Both the position numbers and the translations under genes were made by a program. 6,857 nucleotides of DNA from NCBI GenBank assembly GCA_947177695.1, contig CAMWVO010000098.1, forward strand, positions 1 through 6,857, read 5' to 3'. Of the stretch, positions 1 to 6,635 are shown in pieces. The DNA comes from an uncultured Clostridia bacterium (GTDB taxonomy: Bacteria; Bacillota; Clostridia; Oscillospirales; Ruminococcaceae). Position 1 is the stretch's first letter; every line of letters begins with the position of its first letter. Under the pieces are notes generated by a model. It did no database searches. It was not told the DNA's origin and saw only the letters and a program-made list of their open reading frames with translations.

Positions 1-443
1 GCTTCGTTTTTGTCGGCAATTATCCAGTGGAGCTGCGAGACAGGCAGACTGCTGCTGAACGGCTCGTTGTCTATGTTTATCCTTTCAAGCAAAGTCCTTG
101 CAGCTTTGACCGAATCACACTGAGAGAGTATCCATGATATAAATTCAAACTGGGAAACATTGTCCCGACCATCGGCTTTGTCCCTGTAGAAAGCGTTGCC
201 GACGAAATTAAGACCCGCCATTCCGAGACCCTTTTCGTTTATCGCGTCGTAGAAAAGCGGATAGCCGTCCGCGATATGAGCCATGCCGATAATTGCGAAG
301 TGGGAATCCAGCCTGCCCATGCTCCTGAATTCAAATGGATAATTCCTCGGCACGACCGTAACGCTGTCCCCGTAGGAAAATTCGTAGTCAAGCGTTCTGC
401 CGAAATAAAAATCCTTTGTTTTGTAAGTCGCCGCCGTACACAT
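1..443 (-). CDS. Choloylglycine hydrolase family protein (bile salt hydrolase / penicillin V acylase-like), C-terminus cut off
   Basis: This is an N-terminal nucleophile hydrolase of the linear-amide C-N hydrolase family, which cleaves amide bonds such as those of conjugated bile salts, penicillin V or N-acyl signals. The reading frame is open from the ATG at 443 to the window edge (147 full codons). It opens MCTAATY, so Cys2 becomes the catalytic N-terminal nucleophile once Met1 is removed. Arg16 and Asp19 in FGRTLDYEFSYG match the conserved Arg and Asp of the family, and Asn79 in GLNFVG follows the usual NEKGLGMAGLNF block at about 69-80. A later block, FEFISWILSQC to LHWIIADKN (99-146), also reads like bile salt hydrolases. 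The remaining active-site Asn and Arg lie outside the window. A strong ribosome site (ggaaagaggg, 451-460) sits 7 bases before the ATG. There is no signal peptide, so it is probably cytoplasmic. The family is secure; the substrate (bile salt versus acylase) cannot be decided from this part. Confidence 0.9.
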   Translation of the reverse strand, partial: MCTAATYKTKDFYFGRTLDYEFSYGDSVTVVPRNYPFEFRSMGRLDSHFAIIGMAHIADGYPLFYDAINEKGLGMAGLNFVGNAFYRDKADGRDNVSQFEFISWILSQCDSVKAARTLLERINIDNEPFSSSLPVSQLHWIIADKNE

Positions 444-502
444 AAAAATGCCCTCTTTCCGTTATTTCGATTTCTGCGGTATTCCGCATACCCGTTAGGA
501 AT

Positions 503-531
503 ATTATACCGCAGCTTCCCCAAAAAATCAA
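503..531 (-). promoter_or_regulatory. Sigma-A-type promoter for the choloylglycine hydrolase gene
   Basis: On the minus strand the -35 box is TTGATT (526-531), followed by a 17-base spacer and a perfect TATAAT -10 box (503-508). Transcription would start near 496, giving a leader of about 53 bases that carries the ribosome site at 451-460. Spacing and box quality are good. The call rests on sequence match only. Confidence 0.75.
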
Positions 532-586
532 CACCGTTTTAAGATACTTGCCGATAAAATCTGCGGAAAAATTTTTCGGAAATATA

Positions 587-615
587 TTGCCATATGAGAT
601 AATTTATGCTAAAAT
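587..615 (+). promoter_or_regulatory. Extended -10 promoter for the GH2 gene
   Basis: TTGCCA (587-592), a 17-base spacer and TAAAAT (610-615), with TG at 607-608 forming an extended -10 element. The expected start is near 622, giving a leader of about 49 bases that ends in the GGAGGA ribosome site (658-663), 7 bases before the ATG. A perfect 12-base palindrome, gaaaaatttttc (566-577), lies just upstream of the -35 box. It could be an operator or simply an A/T tract. Confidence 0.75.
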
Positions 616-670
616 AATTATCAATTTATTATGTATTTTTCGGTACAACTAAAAAACGGAGGACGCTTAT

Positions 671-3600
671 ATGAAAAAATTATTCAACAACGGCTGGGAA
701 TTCAAGAAAACCGATGTTGACCTGCCTTTCGGACAGGTCCGCGGACAAGTCGGCGGGGACGGCTGGGCAAGGGTGGATATCCCCCACGACTGGCTGATAC
801 ATCAGGTGAAAGACCTGTACGAAACAAGCGCAGGCTGGTACAAAAAGAGCTTTACTGTAAACGGTAAAGCGGTAAGGCTCGTCCGCTTTGAGGGCGTCTA
901 TATGGACACCGCCGTATGGGTCAACGGCAAGCCCGCGGGCGAGTGGAAGTACGGCTATTCCACATTTGAGTTTGATATTACGCCGCTTCTGAACGAGGGA
1001 GAGAACGAGATCGTTGTAAAGGTGTCCCACCGTTCGCCCAACTCCAGATGGTATTCGGGCGCGGGTATCTTCCGCAATGTTTGGCTTCTTGAACATACGG
1101 GCGCGTACCTGAAATCGGACGGCGTGTACTTCTCCGAAAAGCAGGACGGACAGAACGCTAATGTCCGCAATATCAAGCTGTCCGCCGAAAGCGTGGGCGG
1201 CGATACTGTAGAGTATGTTATTTCCGATGCTGACGGAAAAGCTTTGCTGTCCGCAAATGGAAAGCCCAATGAGGAAATTGCCGTATCCGCAGAAAATCCA
1301 AAGCTGTGGGACATCTCTTCTCCTAACCTGTACACCCTTGAAACAAAGCTTTACGAGGGCGGAAACGTTACGGACAGCCAGTCCTGCAAGGTTGGTTTCA
1401 GAACGATAGAATTCAAAGCGGACAGCGGCTTCTGGCTCAACGGAAAGAATGTCAAGCTGAACGGAGTGTGTCTCCACCACGATTTGGGCGCGCTGGGCGC
1501 GGCGGTAAACAGGACTGCTCTCAGGCGGCAGCTTTCGTCCATGAAAGAAATGGGCGCAAACGCGGTGAGGACGTCCCACAATATGCCCGCGGTGGAGCTT
1601 ATGGAGCTTTGCGACGAAATGGGAATTTTGGTTGACAGCGAAGCTTTCGATATGTGGGAGCTGAAAAAGACCGATTACGACTACGCCCGCTTTTTCGACG
1701 AGTGGTATGTCCGCGACGTGGCAAGCTGGGTGCGCCGCGACAGAAACCACCCATCCGTTATAATGTGGAGCGTAGGCAACGAAATTTACGACACCCATGT
1801 TTCTCCGCGTGGCGTTGAGGTAACGAAAATGCTCTGTGCCGAGGTCAGAAAGCACGACTATAACCACAATGCCTACACCACTATCGGGTCTAACTATATT
1901 GAGTGGGAGGGTGCCCAAAACTGCGCTATGGAGATCGAGACCGTAGGCTACAACTACGGTGAACGGCTTTACAAGGAACACCACCGCCGTCACCCCGAAT
2001 GGCTTATCTACGGCAGCGAGACCGCATCAAGAGTGCAGAGCAGAAGCGTTTACCACTTCCCAAAATCGGCGGCGTACATAACCCACGACGATTTGCAGTG
2101 CTCCTGTCTGGAAAACTGCCGCGCGGGAATTTCCGAACGCACCGCACAGACCTCCATTATCGACGACAGGGACACGCCTTTCTGTGCGGGACAATTCATC
2201 TGGACGGGCAGCGACTACATCGGCGAGCCCAGCCCATACTCCACCAAAAACGCCTACTACGGTCAGATAGACACCGCGGGCTTCCGCAAGGACAGCTACT
2301 ACCTTTATCAGGCGGCATGGACGGACAAGACCGTGCTGCACCTTATGCCCTACTGGGACTTTAACGAGGGGCAGCTTATAGACGTGATGGTCTACACAAA
2401 CCAGCCTTACGCCGAGCTGTTTTTCAACGGCAAGTCTCTCGGCAAAAAGGCTATAGAGGGAATTTACAGCGCGGACTGGCAGCTCCCCTACAGCAAGGGC
2501 GAGCTTCGTGCGGTATCCTACGACAAGGACGGAAACGTTACCGCCGAGGACAGTGTCAAGTCTTTCGGAGACACGGCGGAAATACGTCTTGCACCCGACA
2601 AGACCGTGCTTAAAGCTGACGGCGAGGACATGATCTTTCTGGACATTTCCGCTTACGACGCGGAGGGAAATTTTGTTGCAAACGCCCGTAACCGCGTTGT
2701 CGTTGAGGTGAGCGGCGCGGGACGTTTGGTTGGTCTGGACAGCGGCGACAGCACCGATTACGATGAGTACAAGTCCACCTCCAAAAAGCTTTTCGGCGGC
2801 AAGCTTCTTGCCATGATAATGGGAAAAGATAAGGGCGGCGAAATTTCCGTCAAGGTAACCTCCGATGGACTTCCCAACGCGTCAGTAACGCTTTCGGCAG
2901 AGGAGGCATTCTTTGACGAGGGCATGGCGGACGCGTTTGAGGAAAACCGTCCTGTCGGTACTATGAAAGAAGTTCCCGTGCGGAAAATTGAGCTTTCCGT
3001 ATCGGCTCAGCATTTTAGCAAGGACGTTACGGAAGCGGAGGCGGCGGCAGTTGTCCTGCCCGAAAACGCTGAATACGGCGTGGAATGGGTCGCCGTTACG
3101 GACACGGGCGTTGTAACGAATATTGCGGCGGTGGAGGGAGACGGCTGCAAGGCAAAGGTCAAAGCTTACGGCGACGGAAAATTCAGGCTGCGCTGCTATT
3201 GCAGAAACGGCAAGCCCGATCCCGAAGTCATCTCCGAGCTTGAAATGGACGTGCAGGGTCTGGGCAGCGTGGTGATAGACCCCTATACCGCCCTTGTCAG
3301 GGGAAGTCTCTACAATATGAGCCCCACTCAGCTTGATGAGGTTTCGGAGGGCGGCGTGAAGATCGCCCGCGGAAGCGGAAATATCGTGGGCTTCCGCAAC
3401 GTTGACTTCGGCAGAGCGGGCTCGGACAGCTTCTCCGTGACACTTATCAACTGGCACAACAACGACGAGGTAAAATTCTCGCTGTGGAGCGGTATGCCCA
3501 GTGAGGACGGCTCGGAAAAGCTGGGCGATTTTGTGTACCGCGCCGACTTTATCTGGCAGACATATATACCCAACAGCTTCAAGCTTGACCGTCCCATAAA

Positions 3601-4045
3601 GGGCGTAAAGGACCTGTGCTTTGAGTTTGAGGATTCCGAAAAGAGAATTTATTTCGGCGGCTTCCTGTTTGAGGGCGGGGACGAGTCCTACTCCGAGATA
3701 TGCGCGGCTGAATTTTCCAATATCCGCGGCGACAGCTTTAAGACGACCGAAAACACGGTGGAAAATATCGGCAACAACGTTTTCATTGACTATGACGGAT
3801 TTGATTTCTCAAATGGCGTAACAAGCGTCACCGTCAAGGGCAGGACGCGCAATGCCAACGATTCCGTGCATATGAGAATTATCGGCGAAAGCGGCGAAGT
3901 CAAGGAGATACTGGAGTTTCCTCGAAGCGAGGACTATATCGTGAAAACCTTTGCGGTAAGTGTACCTGCGGGAAAAGCGGACGTTAAGTTTGACTTCCTG
4001 CCCGGCTGTGATTTTGACTTTGTAAGCTTTAAGTTTAATGCGTGA
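671..4045 (+). CDS. Glycoside hydrolase family 2 enzyme, beta-galactosidase-like, with long C-terminal beta-sandwich tail
   Basis: This is a retaining exo-glycosidase of 1124 residues. Visible parts in order: N-terminal GH2 sugar-binding jelly roll (about 1-145, with IPHDW at 37-41 and SGAGIFRNVW at 129-138); Ig-like domain (about 150-248); TIM barrel (about 250-550); a DUF4982-type domain (about 555-635, YWDFNEGQ to ELFFNGKSLGKK); an Ig-like GH2 C-terminal domain (about 640-745); a further Ig/Big-like stretch (about 770-865); and two tandem jelly-roll, CBM6-like stretches (about 870-1000 and 1005-1124). The acid/base is Glu371 in SVGNEIYD and the nucleophile is Glu450 in YGSETAS. His269-His270 and RTSHNMP (300-306) are usual barrel residues. 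The NxK carboxylate-reading motif of beta-glucuronidases is not evident, so beta-galactosidase is the better guess. The start follows a strong ribosome site (GGAGGA, 658-663). The N-terminus MKKLFNNGWEFKK has no hydrophobic segment, so the enzyme should be cytoplasmic and act on imported oligosaccharides. Family sure; exact substrate not. Confidence 0.93.
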   Translation: MKKLFNNGWEFKKTDVDLPFGQVRGQVGGDGWARVDIPHDWLIHQVKDLYETSAGWYKKSFTVNGKAVRLVRFEGVYMDTAVWVNGKPAGEWKYGYSTFEFDITPLLNEGENEIVVKVSHRSPNSRWYSGAGIFRNVWLLEHTGAYLKSDGVYFSEKQDGQNANVRNIKLSAESVGGDTVEYVISDADGKALLSANGKPNEEIAVSAENPKLWDISSPNLYTLETKLYEGGNVTDSQSCKVGFRTIEFKADSGFWLNGKNVKLNGVCLHHDLGALGAAVNRTALRRQLSSMKEMGANAVRTSHNMPAVELMELCDEMGILVDSEAFDMWELKKTDYDYARFFDEWYVRDVASWVRRDRNHPSVIMWSVGNEIYDTHVSPRGVEVTKMLCAEVRKHDYNHNAYTTIGSNYIEWEGAQNCAMEIETVGYNYGERLYKEHHRRHPEWLIYGSETASRVQSRSVYHFPKSAAYITHDDLQCSCLENCRAGISERTAQTSIIDDRDTPFCAGQFIWTGSDYIGEPSPYSTKNAYYGQIDTAGFRKDSYYLYQAAWTDKTVLHLMPYWDFNEGQLIDVMVYTNQPYAELFFNGKSLGKKAIEGIYSADWQLPYSKGELRAVSYDKDGNVTAEDSVKSFGDTAEIRLAPDKTVLKADGEDMIFLDISAYDAEGNFVANARNRVVVEVSGAGRLVGLDSGDSTDYDEYKSTSKKLFGGKLLAMIMGKDKGGEISVKVTSDGLPNASVTLSAEEAFFDEGMADAFEENRPVGTMKEVPVRKIELSVSAQHFSKDVTEAEAAAVVLPENAEYGVEWVAVTDTGVVTNIAAVEGDGCKAKVKAYGDGKFRLRCYCRNGKPDPEVISELEMDVQGLGSVVIDPYTALVRGSLYNMSPTQLDEVSEGGVKIARGSGNIVGFRNVDFGRAGSDSFSVTLINWHNNDEVKFSLWSGMPSEDGSEKLGDFVYRADFIWQTYIPNSFKLDRPIKGVKDLCFEFEDSEKRIYFGGFLFEGGDESYSEICAAEFSNIRGDSFKTTENTVENIGNNVFIDYDGFDFSNGVTSVTVKGRTRNANDSVHMRIIGESGEVKEILEFPRSEDYIVKTFAVSVPAGKADVKFDFLPGCDFDFVSFKFNA

Positions 4046-4158
4046 TTTTGGGACGGTAAATTTTGATTTACGCGACTAACGGTCTGAACGCTCAGGCGGC
4101 GAAGCCGCCGAAGTGCTACGACAGTTAGTGACGTAAATCAAAATTTACCGTCCAAAAT
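4045..4158. repeat. Large nested inverted repeat (MITE-like or dispersed palindromic element)
   Basis: The left arm (4045-4080) and right arm (4124-4158) are complementary over about 35 bases, with one bulged G near 4050-4052 and a 2-by-2 mismatch (4073-4074 against 4130-4131). The core of the arms, acggtaaattttgatttacg, pairs perfectly over 20 bases. The central 43 bases carry a second hairpin, GGCGGC-gaa-GCCGCC (4095-4109). Each arm also holds its own small palindrome (gtaaat, 4 bases, atttac), so the element could fold as one long rod or as several hairpins. It begins on the final A of the GH2 stop codon. No U-run follows the right arm, so it is not a standard intrinsic terminator, although it may slow transcription or protect the GH2 mRNA end. 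Copy number in the genome is unknown. Confidence 0.85.
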
Positions 4159-4187
4159 TGATTTCCATGTATTTATATCGAAAACAC

Positions 4188-4216
4188 TTGAAAAAATTGC
4201 TGTAATGTGCTACAAT
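4188..4216 (+). promoter_or_regulatory. Extended -10 promoter giving a near-leaderless lipoprotein mRNA
   Basis: TTGAAA (4188-4193), a 17-base spacer and TACAAT (4211-4216), with TG at 4208-4209 as an extended -10. A start 6-8 bases after the -10 box falls at about 4222-4224, only 2-4 bases before the ATG at 4226. The promoter lies 30 bases beyond the right end of the inverted repeat. Confidence 0.75.
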
Positions 4217-4225
4217 ATTTATATT

Positions 4226-4819
4226 ATGAAAAAATATTTATTTTTGCCTGCTTTCGCCGCGGCAGCACTCTTTCTGTCGAGCTGCAATAAGGACAGAACC
4301 GCTACGGTAGTTTATACCGATGTCCCCTCCCCGCTTACGCAGATGACGTACAGCGAGTCTCTGCCGCCCGATACATACAGCGAATATATGGCGACCTATA
4401 CCTCCGAGACCGAAACATCGTCGGGCAGACATTACTTCTCAATGATCGGAGGCATGGGTATCTATGCGGACACGAGAGTTACTGCGCCTCCTGCCGATTT
4501 CGGCGGGGGGATAGGTTCGCTGAAAAGGGATACCGCTGTGGCAACCACGACCGTACCAGTCACGGAAACAGACGAAACTGAGGAAACCGTTACCTGCGTG
4601 CCGATAGGCTCGGAAGCCGATATCCCCGAAGGAACGTCCGCGGAAACGTCCGAATCTGCCGAAACGACCACGGGCTACACGCTTGCGCGTCCGAAAGCTG
4701 ATACGAGGATATCTGCGGAAGCCACAAGAGTATCAGCCGATACTGCGCAGACAAGGTTTTCTTCCACGACAAAAGCCTCCGAAACGGACGAAACCGAAAC
4801 GGAGTCCCCTGCCGAATGA
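4226..4819 (+). CDS. Putative lipoprotein, Thr/Glu/Ser-rich, function unknown
   Basis: A 197-residue exported protein of no family that I recognise. It begins MKKYLFLPAFAAAALFLSSC: two lysines, a hydrophobic stretch and the lipobox LSSC (17-20), so signal peptidase II should cleave before Cys20 and leave a membrane-anchored lipoprotein. The mature part has low complexity: a Tyr/Thr-rich stretch (about 28-62), a short Gly-rich hydrophobic patch (about 72-98, FSMIGGMGIY to FGGGIGSL), then a Thr/Glu/Ser/Ala-rich tail with near-repeats ETDETEET (114-121) and ETDETETE (186-193). Such a composition suggests an extended spacer or surface tether rather than an enzyme. An in-frame ATG at 4205 would add seven residues before the signal peptide, but it lies within the spacer and -10 region of the promoter, upstream of the expected RNA start, so 4226 is preferred. 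No ribosome site precedes 4226. The gene sits 45 bases upstream of metA in the same direction. Confidence 0.8.
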   Translation: MKKYLFLPAFAAAALFLSSCNKDRTATVVYTDVPSPLTQMTYSESLPPDTYSEYMATYTSETETSSGRHYFSMIGGMGIYADTRVTAPPADFGGGIGSLKRDTAVATTTVPVTETDETEETVTCVPIGSEADIPEGTSAETSESAETTTGYTLARPKADTRISAEATRVSADTAQTRFSSTTKASETDETETESPAE

Positions 4820-4864
4820 CAGGCAAAACAGCATATATACAGAAATCAAAGGAGTTCTTTGCAA

Positions 4865-5794
4865 ATGCCTATTAATATTCCGAATAATCTTCCAGCCTAT
4901 ACGGTGCTTAACAACGAAAATATTTTTGTGATGACAGATACCGCCGCCGCACATCAGGACATACGTCCGCTGCGTATCGCTATCGTCAATCTTATGCCGA
5001 AAAAAATCGAGACGGAAACACAGATACTCCGCCTGCTTTCAAATACGCCGATTCAGGTGGATATCGAGCTTATCCAGATGGCAAGCCATGTTACAAAAAA
5101 TACGCCCATCGAACATCTGACAAAGTTTTACAAAACCTTTGACAAAGTAAGCGATGAACGTTTCGACGGACTTATCATAACGGGCGCGCCCGTGGAGCAG
5201 ATACCTTTCGAGAAAGTCGACTACTGGAAAGAGCTTTGCGCTATAATGGAGTGGTCGAAAACCAACGTCTGCTCAACGCTGCATATCTGCTGGGGAGCGC
5301 AGGCGGGACTTTATTACCACTACGGCGTACCCAAGTACGATCTGCCGCAAAAAATGTTCGGGATATTTCCCCATAAAGCGGAGGTATCCAATGATCCGCT
5401 GCTGAGAGGCTTTGACGAAAAGTTCAACGTCCCCCACTCGCGTCACACAGAAATACGGCGCATGGACGTGGAAAAGGTCAAGGAACTGAAAATTCTTGCC
5501 TCCTCCTCCGAAGCGGGGACGGCGATAATTTCCGACAAAACAGAACGCCAGTTTTTTATTTTGGGACATCTGGAATACGACCGCTTCACCCTTGCAAACG
5601 AGTATTTCCGCGACAAGGACAAGGGTCTTCCGATAGATGTGCCAAAGCATTATTTTCCATACGATGACCCATCGGAGCCGCCCCATTTCAATTGGCGCTC
5701 CCACGCGAACCTGCTTTTTTCCAACTGGCTGAACTACTGCGTTTACCAGAAAACTCCATATCGTCTTGAAGAACTTGAGCCGCTCGTTTATTGA
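4865..5794 (+). CDS. metA: Homoserine O-acetyltransferase (MetA family)
   Basis: Cytoplasmic enzyme that activates L-homoserine by O-acylation, the first committed step of methionine synthesis. The 309 residues equal the length of E. coli MetA, and the alignment appears gap-free at key sites: catalytic Cys142 in LHICWGAQAG, His235 and Glu237 in ILGHLEYDR. The N-terminus MPINIPNNLPA is the family signature, so the ATG at 4865 is chosen over an in-frame TTG at 4859. The ribosome site AAAGGAG (4848-4854) is 10 bases before this ATG. Residue 111 is Glu (TGAPVEQIPF); published work on MetA specificity ties Glu111 to acetyl-CoA use and Gly111 to succinyl-CoA use, so acetyl transfer is predicted despite the common 'succinyltransferase' label. 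No SAM riboswitch or T-box is seen upstream. Expression may come from the lipoprotein promoter, since there is no terminator in the 45-base gap. The stop codon lies within the terminator hairpin. Confidence 0.96.
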   Translation: MPINIPNNLPAYTVLNNENIFVMTDTAAAHQDIRPLRIAIVNLMPKKIETETQILRLLSNTPIQVDIELIQMASHVTKNTPIEHLTKFYKTFDKVSDERFDGLIITGAPVEQIPFEKVDYWKELCAIMEWSKTNVCSTLHICWGAQAGLYYHYGVPKYDLPQKMFGIFPHKAEVSNDPLLRGFDEKFNVPHSRHTEIRRMDVEKVKELKILASSSEAGTAIISDKTERQFFILGHLEYDRFTLANEYFRDKDKGLPIDVPKHYFPYDDPSEPPHFNWRSHANLLFSNWLNYCVYQKTPYRLEELEPLVY

Positions 5795-5810
5795 GCGGCT
5801 CATTATTTTT
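5776..5810 (+). terminator. Intrinsic terminator of metA
   Basis: A 10-bp stem (5776-5785 with 5793-5802, core GAGCCGCTC / GAGCGGCTC), a 7-base loop and the T-rich run ttattttt (5803-5810). The metA stop codon TGA (5792-5794) spans the loop and 3' arm, so the last codons form the 5' arm. The minus-strand continuation lacks a T-run, so the hairpin is not a standard terminator for the convergent cheC. Confidence 0.88.
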
Positions 5811-5832
5811 ATAAAATGGTTGTAAATAAATA

Positions 5833-6447
5833 TCAGCACGGAACGCCGATCTTACCCATAAAGTCCTTGATAGTGTTAAGCTCAGGGAAAAACAGCACGC
5901 TGAACGCCTTGTGGCAGTCAGTGATCTCGATGGAATTGTTTACAAAGCACATGGAGTTCGCATTCGCGCCGCAGATGGAAATGATCTCAGCCGACGGAGA
6001 GCTGACGCTTTCGGGAACGGAAATGTCCACGGTCATGCCCGACATAAGCGAAAAGCTGTTCGCATACGCCGCCGAGACGATGTTTACGGTCTCGCGCACA
6101 ACCGAAGTACTCATTTCGTCCATATCTTCCTTTTTTTGTATAGAGACACCGGGGAAAAAGGTTTCCGCAAGCCTGTTGATAAACACATACGGGAACACAA
6201 ACAGAACCGCGCCCGTCATATCCCCGTTAAGCTTTATGAGAAAAGCTTCAGCATCGTTACTGTGCATATCGGCGATCTTTCCCGCCAGCGCAGGAGCAAG
6301 TATCTTTACCTGCGGCGTGGAGATATCCGTAGCTGAGGATATCATCTGAGACACGGCGGTAGCGGCGTTGCCCGCACCGATGTTGCATATTTCCTGAAGT
6401 ACGGATCTGTGCATTTCTTCAAATTCGTTAAAACTGTTAAGTGACAT
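5833..6447 (-). CDS. cheC: CheC, chemotaxis CheY-P phosphatase
   Basis: A 204-residue CheC/CheX/FliY-family phosphatase, which dephosphorylates CheY-P and in Firmicutes often works with the deamidase CheD. Both copies of the family motif (D/S)-x3-E-x2-N-x22-P are exact: Ser15, Glu19, Asn22, Pro45 in SVLQEICNIGAGNAA and Ser115, Glu119, Asn122, Pro145 in SVVRETVNIVSAAY. Two active sites are typical of CheC, while CheX has one. Length is close to the usual size of about 210. The start at 6447 (MSLNSFNEF) is chosen because GGAGG (6459-6463) precedes it by 11 bases. The upstream in-frame ATGs (6465 and 6510) add residues unlike the family and overlap the ribosome site or the 5' structures. No other chemotaxis gene is in the window. 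The gene converges on metA with 38 bases between, and has a long structured leader. Confidence 0.92.
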   Translation of the reverse strand: MSLNSFNEFEEMHRSVLQEICNIGAGNAATAVSQMISSATDISTPQVKILAPALAGKIADMHSNDAEAFLIKLNGDMTGAVLFVFPYVFINRLAETFFPGVSIQKKEDMDEMSTSVVRETVNIVSAAYANSFSLMSGMTVDISVPESVSSPSAEIISICGANANSMCFVNNSIEITDCHKAFSVLFFPELNTIKDFMGKIGVPC

Positions 6448-6497
6448 AAATAAATGTGCCTCCATGGTTTTTTCAATAAGTGGCATCGCCACGTCAT

Positions 6498-6521
6498 AAA
6501 AAATTACCATTCGGTAATTTT
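6498..6521 (-). terminator. Weak U-tailed hairpin in the cheC leader (possible attenuator)
   Basis: Read on the minus strand, AAAATTACC (6521-6513), loop GAAT, GGTAATTTT (6508-6500), then two more T's to 6498: a 9-bp stem with a run of six T's counting the arm. Only two pairs are G-C, so it is weak as a terminator. Its place between the promoter and the cheC start makes attenuation possible but unproven. Confidence 0.4.
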
Positions 6522-6525
6522 ACAC

Positions 6526-6538
6526 ACGACCTGGTCGT
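6526..6538. promoter_or_regulatory. 13-bp palindrome, possible operator
   Basis: ACGACC-T-GGTCGT is a perfect palindrome with one central base. It lies about 62 bases downstream of the predicted cheC transcription start. As DNA it fits a repressor half-site pair; as RNA it is only a 5-bp stem with a 3-base loop and competes with the outer stem of the larger hairpin. No regulator can be named. Confidence 0.35.
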
Positions 6539-6606
6539 TATGGGGATCAGCATAGGATTTCAGCCTCCGCCGAAAGACCGTTTTCTCCCCATCCTAATAA
6601 GCCGCG

Positions 6607-6635
6607 ATTATATCCTATGCCGATCCTGCTGTCGG
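6607..6635 (-). promoter_or_regulatory. Putative sigma-A-type promoter of cheC
   Basis: On the minus strand, CCGACA (6630-6635; 4 of 6 consensus bases), a 17-base spacer and a perfect TATAAT (6607-6612). The start would be near 6600, giving a leader of about 150 bases. The promoter overlaps the 5' arm of the large hairpin. Confidence 0.6.

Noticed and set aside
680..1993. 437-codon open frame antisense to the GH2 gene
   Set aside because: It lies wholly opposite a clear GH2 catalytic gene, has no ribosome site or family motif, and its composition follows from the codon pattern of the sense gene.
4205..4225. Upstream ATG extending the lipoprotein by seven residues
   Set aside because: It lies within the spacer and -10 region of the promoter, before the expected RNA start, and would place MCYNIYI ahead of a normal signal peptide.
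4820..4864. Possible separate metA promoter around the tatata at 4834-4839
   Set aside because: No acceptable -35 box at 16-18 bases; the match is no better than expected in A/T-rich intergenic sequence.
5273..5839. 188-codon open frame antisense to metA
   Set aside because: It overlaps the metA active-site region and terminator and resembles no family; it is a shadow of metA.
6448..6510. Longer cheC start (21 extra residues)
   Set aside because: The extension overlaps the GGAGG ribosome site and the U-tailed hairpin, and CheC proteins normally begin close to the first phosphatase motif.
6562..6580. Plus-strand cagcctccgcc block resembling part of a c-di-GMP-I riboswitch
   Set aside because: The rest of the conserved core and its pairing partners are absent, and no plus-strand gene follows.
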